DNA of 64,000 nt from Actinocatenispora rupis (GCF_016861975.1 NZ_BOMB01000001.1:546317-610316), one strand, 5' to 3'; shown: positions 7,915 to 16,209, counted from the first letter of the stretch. Numbers and translations are program-made. The notes: generated by a model not told the origin, from the letters alone.

Positions 7915-10086
7915 ATGCACGCGTTCCTCGACCGGCTGGGGCGCCTGGCGTTCCGGCGGCACTGGGTGGTCGCCGCGGTCTGGCTGCTGATTCTCGTCGG
8001 CGTACTGCTGCTGCGGGCGACGGTCGGCGGCGACTACGTCACGGACTACACCGTTCCGGGCAGCGAGTCCTCGACCGCCTCGGACACGCTGTCGAAGGAC
8101 TTCCCGCAGCAGAGCGGTACCGCCGGGCAGATCGTCTTCCACGCGCACGGCGGTACGGTCGCCGCGCAGCAGACGGCGGTGAACACGGCGGTGGCCAACG
8201 TCGGCAAGCTGCCGCACGTGATCCACACCGTCGGGCCGTTCGCCGCGCCGCACTCGCCGCAGGTGAGCCACGACGGCACCACCGCGTACGCGACGATGGC
8301 GTTCGACGTGGTGCCCGCGTCGCTGGACAGCTCGTACCTGGACCGGATGGACACGGCGGTGAAGCCGGCCCGGGACGCCGGGTTGCAGGTGGAGTACGGC
8401 GGTGGTGCCGGGCAGGTCGGCCAGCAGACCAACGACCTGCGCTCGGAACTGATCGGCCTGACGTGCGCGCTGCTGTTGCTGCTGCTGATGTTCGGCGCGC
8501 TCTTCGCGGCGGCGATCCCGTTGCTGTCGGCGGTGTTCAGCGTCGGGGCCGGCCTGTCGCTGGTGGGGCTGTTCGCGGCGCTCACGACGGTGCCGTCCGC
8601 GGCGCCGACGGTGGCGACCCTGCTCGGGTTGGGCGTGGCGATCGACTACGGCCTGTTCCTCGTGGCCCGCTACCGGGAGCAGCGCGACGCGGGCGGCGCT
8701 CCGGTCGAGTCGGCCGGGCGCGCCACCGCGACGTCCGGCGCGGCGATCGTGGTGGCCGGCGGCACCGTCGTCATCGCCATCCTCGGCCTGTACGTGTCCG
8801 GCGTTCCGTTCGTGTCGGCGCTCGGGGCGGCGTCCGCGATCGTGGTGGCGGTGACCGTACTCGCGGCGCTGAGCCTGATCCCGGCGTTGCTCGGCGTCGC
8901 CGGCAAGTGGGTACTCCCGCGCAGGCGCCGTACCGGCACGGCACCGCCGGTCGACCACGAGAACAGCCTGTTCGCCCGGTGGGGGCGGCGGGTCAGCGCG
9001 CGGCCGTGGCCGTGGGCGATCGGCAGCGTCGTCGTCCTCCTCGTACTCGCGGTGCCGCTGTCGTCGCTCCGGCTCGGCCAGCTCGACGCCAGCAGCAACC
9101 CGACCACCGACTCCAGCCGCCGGGCGTACGACCTGATGGCGTCGGCGTTCGGGCCGGGCATCAACGGTCCGCTGGTCGTCGTGGCGGGGCTGTCGTCGCC
9201 GAACGACAAGTCGACGCTGAGCCAGTTGCAGTCGACGCTGTCGCACACCTCGGACGTGGCGTCGGCGTCCGCGCCGGTCGTCAACCAGTCCGGCACCACC
9301 GGCATCATCACGGTGATCCCGAAGAGCGCGCCGCAGGACGCGGCCACCACCGACCTGGTGGACCGGATCCGTACCGACGTGTTGCCGTCGTCGCACCTGT
9401 CGGCGAAGCTGACCGGCACCACCGCCGGCTACGTCGACTTCACCGAACGGGTGTCGCAGCGGTTGCCCTGGCTCATCGGCGCGGTCGTACTCCTGGCGTT
9501 CCTGCTGCTGACCGTGGCGTTCCGGTCGGTACTGATCGCGGCGAAGGCGGCGGTGCTGAACATCCTGTCGGTGGCCGCGTCGTACGGCGTGATCGTGGCG
9601 GTGTTCGGGTGGCAGTGGGGGTCGAGCGTGGTCGGGATCCACGAGTCGCTGCCGGTGCCGGCGTTCGTACCGATGCTGATGTTCGCGATCGTGTTCGGCC
9701 TGTCCATGGACTACGAGGTGTTCCTGCTGTCCCGCATCCACGAGGCGTACCTGCGGACCCGGGACGCGCACCGCGCCGTGGCGATCGGCATCGGCGGCAC
9801 CGCGCGGGTGATCAGTACGGCCGCGGCCATCATGGTCGTGGTGTTCCTGAGCTTCGTGCTCGACCCGGACCCGACGATCAAGATGCTCGCGGTCGGGATG
9901 GCCGCCGCCGTGTTCATCGACGCGACCGTGGTCCGGCTGATGCTCGTACCGGCGGTCATGACGCTGTTCGGGGACCGCGCCTGGCGGCTGCCGCGGTGGC
10001 TGGACTGCATCGTCCCGCACGTCGAACTGGAGGAGACGGGTCCGCCGCCGGAGCCGGTGGCCGGCCCGCCCGCCGCGCGTCACTGA
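7915..10086 (+). CDS. MMPL/RND-family membrane transport protein
   Basis: This 723-residue protein belongs to the MMPL branch of the RND superfamily, proton-driven exporters of lipids or small hydrophobic compounds. It has the expected internal duplication: one transmembrane helix (about 20-38), an extracellular loop, a block of five helices (about 180-330), then the same pattern again (helix near 365, block 520-690). Conserved membrane motifs include G-V-A-I-D-Y-G-L-F in the first half and F-G-L-S-M-D-Y-E-V-F-L-L-S-R-I-H-E in the second. The ATG follows a purine-rich stretch (gtgggggcggcgac); upstream in-frame codons would add a non-conserved basic tail. No neighbouring lipid or polyketide genes indicate a substrate. 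Confidence 0.9.
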   Translation: MHAFLDRLGRLAFRRHWVVAAVWLLILVGVLLLRATVGGDYVTDYTVPGSESSTASDTLSKDFPQQSGTAGQIVFHAHGGTVAAQQTAVNTAVANVGKLPHVIHTVGPFAAPHSPQVSHDGTTAYATMAFDVVPASLDSSYLDRMDTAVKPARDAGLQVEYGGGAGQVGQQTNDLRSELIGLTCALLLLLLMFGALFAAAIPLLSAVFSVGAGLSLVGLFAALTTVPSAAPTVATLLGLGVAIDYGLFLVARYREQRDAGGAPVESAGRATATSGAAIVVAGGTVVIAILGLYVSGVPFVSALGAASAIVVAVTVLAALSLIPALLGVAGKWVLPRRRRTGTAPPVDHENSLFARWGRRVSARPWPWAIGSVVVLLVLAVPLSSLRLGQLDASSNPTTDSSRRAYDLMASAFGPGINGPLVVVAGLSSPNDKSTLSQLQSTLSHTSDVASASAPVVNQSGTTGIITVIPKSAPQDAATTDLVDRIRTDVLPSSHLSAKLTGTTAGYVDFTERVSQRLPWLIGAVVLLAFLLLTVAFRSVLIAAKAAVLNILSVAASYGVIVAVFGWQWGSSVVGIHESLPVPAFVPMLMFAIVFGLSMDYEVFLLSRIHEAYLRTRDAHRAVAIGIGGTARVISTAAAIMVVVFLSFVLDPDPTIKMLAVGMAAAVFIDATVVRLMLVPAVMTLFGDRAWRLPRWLDCIVPHVELEETGPPPEPVAGPPAARH

Positions 10087-10157
10087 CCGCCCGGCCCGGC
10101 GCCGCCGGCGGCGTTCCCGCTGGTACGGTGGCGCCGCGATCGGCCGGGGAGGCGCGG

Positions 10158-10673
10158 ATGTCCACTGTGGACAAGAAGGTCACCTGGGGGCTGCTGGCCG
10201 CCTGGGCACTGCACGACCTGGAGGAGCTCGTCACGATGGCCGCCTGGACCCGCCGTGCCGTGCCCCGCCTGCGCGAGCGGTACCCGCGGATACCGGCGCG
10301 GTTGCTCGACGGCCTGCGTACGACCGGGCCCGAGGCGGCGGTATCGATCGGCCTGATGGGTGCGGTCGTCGCGCTCGCCGCGTACCGGGGCGACCGTACG
10401 GGTGGCCGTTCCGTGCTGTACCAGGCGGTGCTGGTCGCGTTCGGCGCGCACGTGGCGACGCACGCCGGCAGCGCGCTGGCGTACCGGGGGTACACGCCGG
10501 GGGTGCTGACCGCGCCGACCGTGGCGGCACCGTTCACGGCGTGGGCGTGCTGGCAGCTGCGCAAGGCGGGCGTACCGCTGGACCGGCGGGCGCTGCGGCT
10601 CGCCATGCCGGTACTGGGCGCGGTCACGGCCGGTGTGCACGTCGCCGCCCGCGGAGCCCTGCGCCGCCGCTAG
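10158..10673 (+). CDS. HXXEE-motif membrane protein
   Basis: This 171-residue protein carries the signature H-D-L-E-E near residue 20 (A-L-H-D-L-E-E-L) that defines the HXXEE family, together with about four hydrophobic segments (about 10-25, 55-73, 88-105 and 130-165). The family has no established function; the conserved His/Glu residues suggest metal binding at the membrane. ATG 10158 has a GGGGAGGC Shine-Dalgarno 4 nt upstream, and a TACGGT hexamer at 10124-10129 may be its -10 element. It sits between the MMPL gene and the folate pair without clear operon linkage. Confidence 0.75.
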   Translation: MSTVDKKVTWGLLAAWALHDLEELVTMAAWTRRAVPRLRERYPRIPARLLDGLRTTGPEAAVSIGLMGAVVALAAYRGDRTGGRSVLYQAVLVAFGAHVATHAGSALAYRGYTPGVLTAPTVAAPFTAWACWQLRKAGVPLDRRALRLAMPVLGAVTAGVHVAARGALRRR

Positions 10674-10676
10674 GCT
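10671..10676 (+). promoter_or_regulatory. -10 element of a probable leaderless promoter
   Basis: TAGGCT ends 7 nt before the ATG of the cyclodeaminase-like gene. The transcript would begin at or next to the start codon, and no Shine-Dalgarno is present. The hexamer coincides with the stop codon of the HXXEE gene. Confidence 0.5.
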
Positions 10677-10683
10677 CGCGGGC

Positions 10684-11286
10684 ATGCAGGGGGTCGACGA
10701 CTGGTTGGCGGAACTCGGGTCGGCGGCGCCGACGCCGGGCGGGGGAGCGGCGGCGGCGATGACCGCGGCCATTGCGGCGGGCCTGGTGGAGATGGTGGCG
10801 AACCTGACCACCGGCCGCCCCCGGTACGCGCAGTACGAGGCGGACACGGCGCGGATCCTCGCCCGCGCCGCCGCGCTGCGTACCGAGGCGGTGGGGTTGG
10901 CGGAGGCGGACGCCGCGGCGTTCGGCGGGGTGATGGCGGCGTACCGGTTGCCGCGGGAGGATCCGGGCCGGGCCGAGGCGGTCCGGGTCGCGACGATCGC
11001 CGCGGCCGAACCGCCGCTGCGGATCGCCGCGGTCGCCAACGAGGTGGCCGGGCTGGCCGCCGAACTGCCCGGCCGCTCCAACCGCACCGTCCTGTCCGAC
11101 GTCGCGGTGGCGGCGAGTACGGCGGCGGCGGCGATCGAGTCGGCCGCGATCAACGTCGAGATCAACCTCGCCGGGCTGCCCGAGGCGGACCGGGCGCCGC
11201 TGGCCGAGCGGCTGACGGCGGCCACGACGCGGCTCGCCCCGGCCCGCGACCTCGCCGCCCACCTGCGCGCGGAGCTGGCCGGATGA
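10684..11286 (+). CDS. Formiminotetrahydrofolate cyclodeaminase / methenyl-THF cyclohydrolase-like protein
   Basis: This 200-residue, all-helical protein belongs to the cyclodeaminase/cyclohydrolase (FTCD C-terminal domain, FchA) family. The family hallmark P-T-P-G-G-G-A is at residues 15-21, followed by M-V-A-N-L-T-T-G-R. Family members convert formimino-THF to methenyl-THF or hydrolyse methenyl-THF to 10-formyl-THF in the cytoplasm. The stop overlaps the folD ATG by 4 nt (ATGA), so the two proteins are co-produced. Because the adjacent FolD lacks the lysine needed for cyclohydrolase activity, I infer that this protein supplies that step. The formimino-transferase domain seen in bifunctional enzymes is absent. 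Confidence 0.85.
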   Translation: MQGVDDWLAELGSAAPTPGGGAAAAMTAAIAAGLVEMVANLTTGRPRYAQYEADTARILARAAALRTEAVGLAEADAAAFGGVMAAYRLPREDPGRAEAVRVATIAAAEPPLRIAAVANEVAGLAAELPGRSNRTVLSDVAVAASTAAAAIESAAINVEINLAGLPEADRAPLAERLTAATTRLAPARDLAAHLRAELAG

Positions 11287-12110
11287 CCGCCCGGACGATC
11301 GACGGGCGCGCCATCGCCGCCGCCCTCCGCGCCGAGCTGGCCGACCGCGTCGCCGCCGCCCCGGTACGGCCGTGCCTCGCGGTGGTCGTGCCCACCGACG
11401 ACGAGGGCACCGCCTGGTACGTGCGGCAGCTGCGCCGCACCGCCGAGCGGCTCGGTGTCGAGTGCCGCGTGATCGGCCCGCCCGTACCGGCGGAGCGGCT
11501 GGTGGCGGAGCTGACCGCGCTGTCGGCCGACCCGGGCGTACACGGGGTGCTGTGTCAGACGCCGCTGCCGGCCGGGCTGACCCCGGTCGAGGTCGGGCTG
11601 GCGATCGACGTGGCCAAGGACGTCGACGGCGCGAACCCGCTGTCCGCCGGGCTGCTCGCCGCCGGCGCCCCCGCGTACGCGCCGGCCACGGCGGCCGCGG
11701 TACTGGCGATCCTGCGCGCCGAGGCCGTACCGCTGGCCGGGCGGCACGCGGTCGTGGTGGGCCGGTCCACCGTGGTCGGCAGGCCGGCCGCGACGCTGCT
11801 GCTGGCCCAGCAGGCCACGGTGACCGTGTGCCACTCGCGTACGGCGGACCTCGCGGAGCACACCCGGCGCGCCGACGTACTGGTCGCCGCGGTCGGCCGG
11901 GCCGGGCTGATCGGCGCCGCCCACGTGGCGCCCGGCGCGGTCGTCGTCGACGTCGGGACGAACCCGACCGCGGACGGCGGTCTCGTCGGCGACGTGCGTA
12001 CCGAGGAGGTGGCGGAGGTGGCGGCCGCGATCACCCCCGTACCGGGTGGCGTCGGGCCGGTCACCACCGCCGTCCTGCTGTCCCAGGTGGTCGCCGCGGC
12101 GACGGCGTGA
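11283..12110 (+). CDS. folD: FolD-type methylene-THF dehydrogenase, atypical active site
   Basis: This 275-residue Rossmann-fold protein matches FolD: V-L-C-Q-T-P-L-P (folate loop), K-D-V-D-G-A-N-P, G-R-S-T-V-V-G-R-P for NADP binding, and C-terminal T-P-V-P-G-G-V-G-P-V-T. In typical FolD the folate site has Y-V-x-x-K, with the lysine (human K56) required for cyclohydrolase chemistry. Here the segment reads Y46-V-R-Q-L50, so that lysine is leucine. The enzyme may therefore act mainly as a 5,10-methylene-THF dehydrogenase, with the co-translated FchA-like partner opening the methenyl ring. It could be a second FolD beside a canonical copy elsewhere. The overlap with the upstream gene is ATGA. 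Confidence 0.88.
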   Translation: MTARTIDGRAIAAALRAELADRVAAAPVRPCLAVVVPTDDEGTAWYVRQLRRTAERLGVECRVIGPPVPAERLVAELTALSADPGVHGVLCQTPLPAGLTPVEVGLAIDVAKDVDGANPLSAGLLAAGAPAYAPATAAAVLAILRAEAVPLAGRHAVVVGRSTVVGRPAATLLLAQQATVTVCHSRTADLAEHTRRADVLVAAVGRAGLIGAAHVAPGAVVVDVGTNPTADGGLVGDVRTEEVAEVAAAITPVPGGVGPVTTAVLLSQVVAAATA

Positions 12111-12158
12111 CGTTCGTCCGGTGGCGCGAACACCACCGGCTCGGTAAGGATCTGGGGC

Positions 12159-13094
12159 ATGGCCGCACCCCGTACCCGTGACCTGACCTGGCTGGTGGCG
12201 CTGTCCTCGGCGCTGTGGGGCAGCGACGCGCTGCTGCGCAAACCGCTGACCACGCAGCTGCCGACGCCGCTGATCGTGGTGGTGGAGCACGCGGTGTGCG
12301 TGGTGGTGCTGAGCCCGTTCCTGCCCCGCGCGTGGCGCGGCTTCCGTGGGCTGACCGGCCGGCAGCGGTGGGCGATGGTCGGGGTCGGTGCGGGCGCGTC
12401 GGCGCTGGCCACCACCCTGTTCACGCTGGCGTTCACCCGCGGCGACGCCATCACCCCCCTGGTACTCCAGAAGCTCCAGCCGCTGATCGCGATCGGGCTG
12501 GCCGCGCTGCTGCTCGGCGAGCGGCTGCACCGGCGGTACCTGCTGTTCGTGGTGCCGGCGCTGGCCGGTGCGTGGCTGCTGACGTTCCCCGACCCGCTGC
12601 ACGTGTCGCTCGCCAGCGCCGAGGCCGCCCTGCTCGCCGTCGGCGCCGCCGTACTGTGGGCCGCCGGCACCGTCCTCGGCCGGTACGTCGCGGCCGACCT
12701 CGACCCGACCACCGTCACCGTCCTGCGGTACGCGATCGGCCTGCCCACCGCGGTCGTCATCGCGCTCGCCACCGGTACCTCGTGGCGGATCGCGGCCGGT
12801 GACGTGCCGTCGCTGCTGGGCCTGGCGCTGATCCCGGGTCTGCTCGCCCTCCTGCTCTACTACCGCGGCCTGCGGCGTACGGCGGCGGCGCGGGCGACGC
12901 TGGCGGAGCTGGCGTTCCCGACGACGGCGGCGCTCGTCGGCGTGTTCGTCCTGGGGGACCGGTTCGCGCCGAGCCAGTGGCTGGGGGTGCTGCTCGTCGT
13001 CCTGGCGGTGACCGCACTGGGCGTGCACGAGCGTACGGCGCCGGCCCCGGCGGTGGCGGGCACTCGCCTGCTCACCGGGGACGTATCCGGGTGA
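12159..13094 (+). CDS. EamA/DMT-family transporter
   Basis: This 311-residue inner-membrane protein has ten predicted hydrophobic segments arranged as two EamA repeats (about 12-145 and 155-290). The repeat feature P-L-V-L-Q-K-L-Q-P-L near residue 105 and its counterpart A-E-L-A-F-P-T-T-A-A near residue 250 are typical of drug/metabolite exporters. ATG 12159 has AAGGA 8 nt upstream; TAAGGAT there could equally serve as a -10 element. It is separated from folD by 48 nt on the same strand. The substrate is unknown. Confidence 0.87.
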   Translation: MAAPRTRDLTWLVALSSALWGSDALLRKPLTTQLPTPLIVVVEHAVCVVVLSPFLPRAWRGFRGLTGRQRWAMVGVGAGASALATTLFTLAFTRGDAITPLVLQKLQPLIAIGLAALLLGERLHRRYLLFVVPALAGAWLLTFPDPLHVSLASAEAALLAVGAAVLWAAGTVLGRYVAADLDPTTVTVLRYAIGLPTAVVIALATGTSWRIAAGDVPSLLGLALIPGLLALLLYYRGLRRTAAARATLAELAFPTTAALVGVFVLGDRFAPSQWLGVLLVVLAVTALGVHERTAPAPAVAGTRLLTGDVSG

Positions 13095-13179
13095 TCCCTG
13101 AGACCCGCGCCGGACGTCCAGGGAAAACTCAGGTGCGCGGCCGATTGCCGGTCGGTCCGCCGCCCGCCAGCATGAATTC

Positions 13180-13743
13180 ATGCCACCGAACGCAGCCGTG
13201 CCCGGCCGGGCCGGTGACTCCGAACGGGACGCCACGGTCGAGCAGTTACGGGGTGCGGTCGGGTCCGGCCGCCTCGACCTGGACGAGTTCGACGCGCGGG
13301 CGGCCAGGGCGTACCGGGCGGAGACCGTCACGGAACTGGCCGAGCTGACCGCCGACCTGGCGCCGCCGCATCAGCGGCCGGTCACGGCCGGTCCGGTCAT
13401 CGCCCGGTTCGGGTCGATCGAGGTCACCGCGACGACGGTGCGCGCCCCGTCCGGCGTGTTCCCGCTGCACGGGTCCGTGTGGCGCTGCTTCGACTACTGG
13501 CGTACCGAGCGGGTCACCCCGACATGGGCGATCGCCGCCGCCGTGCTCGGTTTCCTCGTCGTACCGTTCGTCAGCCTGTTGTTCCTGCTCGTCAAGGAGC
13601 ACCGCACGGTTGGCGTACTCCAGGTGTGCGCGTGGGACGGCACGCACCAGCACGTCGTCGACCTGCCGGTCGGCAACCCGGTGCAGGCGCGCGCCATCGA
13701 ACACCAGGTCGGCTACGTCGCCGCGCTGGCCCGCGCCGCCTGA
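13180..13743 (+). CDS. DUF1707 domain membrane protein
   Basis: This 187-residue protein begins with the actinobacterial DUF1707 domain: S-E-R-D-A-T-V-E-Q-L-R near 13-23, then G-R-L-D-L-D-E-F-D-A-R and A-Y-R-A-E-T-V-T-E-L-A-E-L-T-A-D-L. A single strong transmembrane segment lies at about 110-133 (A-I-A-A-A-V-L-G-F-L-V-V-P-F), and a short beta-rich tail follows. DUF1707 is found in small membrane proteins of actinomycetes with no assigned biochemical role. The stop is 4 nt from the stop of the convergent universal stress gene, leaving no room for a terminator. The 85-nt region upstream has partial cctgag/ctcagg symmetry but no clear promoter. Confidence 0.8.
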   Translation: MPPNAAVPGRAGDSERDATVEQLRGAVGSGRLDLDEFDARAARAYRAETVTELAELTADLAPPHQRPVTAGPVIARFGSIEVTATTVRAPSGVFPLHGSVWRCFDYWRTERVTPTWAIAAAVLGFLVVPFVSLLFLLVKEHRTVGVLQVCAWDGTHQHVVDLPVGNPVQARAIEHQVGYVAALARAA

Positions 13744-13747
13744 GCCG

Positions 13748-14623
13748 TCAGCGGTTCTTGATGATCGCGACGGGGCACGTCGCGTGGAACAGCATCGACT
13801 GGCTCACCGAGCCGAGCAGCATCCCCTTGAACCCACCCCGTCCGCGCGAACCGACCACGATCAGCTGGGCGTCCTTCCCGGCCTGCAACAGCAGCTGCGC
13901 GGCGCTGCCCAGCGCGACACTGCGCCGCACCGGCACGTCCGGGTACGTCGTCTGGTAGCCGGCGACGCTCTCCGCGAGTGCCCGGTCCTGGTCCTCCGAG
14001 AACCGGTCGATGTCGACCTGCAACGGCACCAGGTCCAGCCCCGCCGGTACGGACCAGGCGCTGACCGCATGCAGCTCCGCGGACCGGAACGACGCCTCCT
14101 CGAACGCGAAGCCGACCGCCGCCTCCGACAGCTCGGAACCGTCCACGCCGACCACGACCGGCCCGTCGGCCAACCCACCCGACCGCGGCGGTACGACGAC
14201 GACCGGGCAGGTGGCGTGCGCGGCGACCTGCACGCTGACCGAACCGACGATCAGGCCGCGGAAACCGCCGTGGCCCCGGCTGCCGATCACCACGAGACCC
14301 GCCCGGTCGCCCTCCTCGATGAGTACCTCGGCGGGTGTGCCCTCGGCGAGGTGGCCGGTGACCTCCAGCGGCCCGCCCGCCGCCTCCCGCGCCCGGAGCA
14401 CCGCGTCGTCGACGATCCGCTCGAACGCCGGGCGCCACTCCTGCTCGGGCGGCAGCGACTCGGGCGCCACGGACACCGCGAGCGACGGGTACGGGTAGAT
14501 GTGGACGACCCGCAGCGGCCGCTTACGGTCGGCGGCGAAGCGGGCGGCCCAGGCCAGCGCCGGTCCGCCCGCGCGCGAGCCGTCCACCCCGACCACCACG
14601 GGGCCATCCGGAATCTGTGCCAT
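13748..14623 (-). CDS. Universal stress protein, tandem UspA domains
   Basis: This 291-residue cytoplasmic protein has two UspA domains. Each starts with the strand V-V-V-G-V-D-G-S and ends with the ATP-binding motif G-x2-G-x9-G-S: G-S-R-G-H-G-G-F-R-G-L-I-V-G-S-V-S in domain 1 and G-S-R-G-R-G-G-F-K-G-M-L-L-G-S-V-S in domain 2. It should therefore bind ATP. The start is set at M-A-Q-I-P-D-G (ATG at 14623), which has a strong GAGGAGG upstream; the longer frame to 14692 runs through a terminator hairpin. Such tandem proteins respond to hypoxia or stasis in actinobacteria. No binding site for a regulator such as DosR was identified. Confidence 0.93.
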   Translation of the reverse strand: MAQIPDGPVVVGVDGSRAGGPALAWAARFAADRKRPLRVVHIYPYPSLAVSVAPESLPPEQEWRPAFERIVDDAVLRAREAAGGPLEVTGHLAEGTPAEVLIEEGDRAGLVVIGSRGHGGFRGLIVGSVSVQVAAHATCPVVVVPPRSGGLADGPVVVGVDGSELSEAAVGFAFEEASFRSAELHAVSAWSVPAGLDLVPLQVDIDRFSEDQDRALAESVAGYQTTYPDVPVRRSVALGSAAQLLLQAGKDAQLIVVGSRGRGGFKGMLLGSVSQSMLFHATCPVAIIKNR

Positions 14624-14646
14624 CGCCGCGACCTCCTCACGCGCAC

Positions 14647-14682
14647 CGGGGGTCGGACCCGGGCTTCCTGGTCCGACCCCCG
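14647..14682 (-). terminator. Terminator of the PadR gene
   Basis: A 13-bp perfect stem (14647-14659 with 14670-14682, beginning cgggggtcggacc) closes a 10-nt loop. It lies between the end of the PadR gene and the start of the universal stress gene, both on the minus strand, and should separate them transcriptionally. Confidence 0.75.
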
Positions 14683-14737
14683 TCATGATCACTCGCCACG
14701 CGGTCCGCCGTCCGGCGTTCGCGGCGATGTGACCCGG

Positions 14738-15475
14738 TCAGTCGCGCGGCTCGTCGTCCGTCTCGTCGGCGGCGGGCTCCTCGTCCTCTGCGAGGATCCG
14801 GTACAGCTTGCGCCGGGTCTCGGTCATCAGCTCGGTCGCGGCGGCCACCTGCCGCCGGTTGCCGGCCGTGATGACCTGCCAGAACGCCTGCATGACCTGC
14901 TTGCCGTTGGTGGCCAGCTCGGCCCAGTCCTCGTCGACGCTGTCGGCCGTGTTCTGCCAGACCGCGTCGATCTCCTCGCGGTGGTCCGCCACGTACTGCC
15001 GGCCCTCGGCGGTGAGCGTGAAGACCCGCTTGCCCTCGGCCCGCTCGGGCTCGATCAGGCCCTCGTCCTCCAGCTGCTGGAGGGCCGGGTAGATCGCGCC
15101 GGGGCTGGGGCGCCAGACGCCCTCGCTGCGCGTGCCGATCTCGCGCATCAGCTGGTAGCCGTGCATCGGTTGGTCGGCGAGCAGGCCGAGTGCGGCCAAC
15201 CTGATGTCGCCGCGGGAGGCGCGGCCGCCGCGCCGCCGGTGTCCGCCGAACGGTCCGCCGCCCGGGAACCCGAAGCCGCCGAAGCCGCCGAAGCCCGCGC
15301 CGAAGCCGGGGCCGCCGAATCCGCGCCCGCCGCCGCGACCGCGGCCGCCGTGGCCGTACCGCTCGCGGTGCGCCTCGTAGCGCTCGCGCCCGCCTTCGTG
15401 GCGCTGGTGGTGTGCCGGACCGAAGCCGAAGGCCCGGGCGGCACGCAGGGCTCGCATGTTCAGAGCCTCATCCAT
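14738..15475 (-). CDS. PadR-family transcriptional regulator with Gly-rich N-terminus
   Basis: This is a 245-residue repressor-like protein. After about 85 residues comes a PadR winged helix (I-R-L-A-A-L-G-L-L-A-D-Q-P-M-H-G-Y-Q-L-M, then S-P-G-A-I-Y-P-A-L-Q-Q-L-E-D-E-G-L), followed by a helical C-terminal dimerisation region. Residues about 45-85 are a low-complexity run rich in Gly, Phe and Arg, preceded by a His/Arg-rich stretch, which is unusual for PadR. The start is placed at M-D-E-A-L-N because GGAGAAGG lies 4 nt before ATG 15475; ATG 15496 has no ribosome binding site. An AT-rich palindromic stretch just upstream may be its own operator. Confidence 0.9.
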   Translation of the reverse strand: MDEALNMRALRAARAFGFGPAHHQRHEGGRERYEAHRERYGHGGRGRGGGRGFGGPGFGAGFGGFGGFGFPGGGPFGGHRRRGGRASRGDIRLAALGLLADQPMHGYQLMREIGTRSEGVWRPSPGAIYPALQQLEDEGLIEPERAEGKRVFTLTAEGRQYVADHREEIDAVWQNTADSVDEDWAELATNGKQVMQAFWQVITAGNRRQVAAATELMTETRRKLYRILAEDEEPAADETDDEPRD

Positions 15476-15509
15476 GATCCTTCTCCGTTCTTCCATGTTG
15501 TATCTCGTC

Positions 15510-15525
15510 TCTTCGAAGATATATC
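15510..15525. promoter_or_regulatory. AT-rich palindromes upstream of padR
   Basis: Two short perfect palindromes overlap: tcttcgaaga (15510-15519) and gatatatc (15518-15525). They stand out as A+T-rich in a G+C-rich region and lie 35-50 nt upstream of the PadR start. They are plausible PadR operator or promoter elements by position; no family consensus could be confirmed. Confidence 0.45.
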
Positions 15526-15562
15526 GCTAACTGTCGTTCGGCAAGGACTGTGAGCTGGTCGT

Positions 15563-15587
15563 TGACACTGTCACGGTGACAGTGTCA
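15563..15587. promoter_or_regulatory. 25-nt palindromic operator and promoter of the MerR operon
   Basis: Perfect 12-bp arms (tgacactgtcac and gtgacagtgtca) flank one central base. The left arm overlaps TTGACA (15562-15567), a consensus -35, and 17 nt later TCACCA could serve as a weak -10. This places the palindrome across the spacer, the usual site for MerR regulators. Transcription would begin at about the ATG at 15598, so the mRNA may be leaderless. Confidence 0.7.
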
Positions 15588-15597
15588 CCATGGCGGC

Positions 15598-16209
15598 ATG
15601 AGTACGGGGGCGCGGTGGACGATCGACGAGCTCGTGGAGCTGGTCGGCACCGCCCTGTCCCGGGGGTACGGCGGGGCCACGAGCGGGCGCGTCCGCGACC
15701 TGCCCGACCGGCGCGCCGTCCGGTGGTACACGACGATCGGGTTGGTGGACCGGCCCGGAGCCATGCGCGGCCGCACCGCGCTGTACGGGACGCGTCAGCT
15801 CCGGCAGCTCGTCGCGATCAAGCGGCGGCAGGCCGCCGGACGCACCCTGGCGCAGATCCAGGCCGAGCTGGCCGGCGCCACCGACGACACGCTGCGCGAG
15901 GTCGCCGCGGTGCCGGACGACCTGCTCGCGGGCGGGGAGACCGCGCAGCCGGCGCCGGCCCGCGCCCGGTTCTGGGTCGAGCCGCCCGCGCCGCCCACCG
16001 ACGGCGCCGTGCACGGGGTACGGCTGCCCGACGGCCTGCTGCTCGTCCTGCCGCCCGGCGCGTCCGCACCAGGTCCCGACGACCTCGCGGCGGTCCGCGC
16101 CGCCGCGGCGCCGCTGGTCGAGGAGTTGGCCGCGCGCGGCCTGCTGCCCGGCGCGCCACCGTCCCCGCCCACCGACACCGACCAGCCCGACCGGCCCGGA
16201 GGATCGTGA
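15598..16209 (+). CDS. MerR-like transcriptional regulator
   Basis: This 203-residue regulator has a MerR-type winged helix-turn-helix: V-R-D-L-P-D-R-R-A-V-R-W-Y-T-T-I-G-L-V-D-R-P (about 37-58), R-T-A-L-Y-G, and then R-Q-L-V-A-I-K-R-R-Q-A-A-G-R-T-L-A-Q-I-Q (about 70-90). The remaining 100 residues are Pro/Ala-rich with no cysteine, so this is not a metal sensor of the classic type. The gene lies directly behind a 25-nt palindrome, suggesting autoregulation. Its TGA overlaps the ATG of the VIT/VWA gene by one base, so that protein is its co-expressed partner. Confidence 0.82.
   Translation: MSTGARWTIDELVELVGTALSRGYGGATSGRVRDLPDRRAVRWYTTIGLVDRPGAMRGRTALYGTRQLRQLVAIKRRQAAGRTLAQIQAELAGATDDTLREVAAVPDDLLAGGETAQPAPARARFWVEPPAPPTDGAVHGVRLPDGLLLVLPPGASAPGPDDLAAVRAAAAPLVEELAARGLLPGAPPSPPTDTDQPDRPGGS

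Noticed and set aside
10080..13331. A 1083-residue minus-strand frame over the folate pair and EamA gene
   Set aside because: The plus-strand proteins are recognisable families; the antisense product is not.
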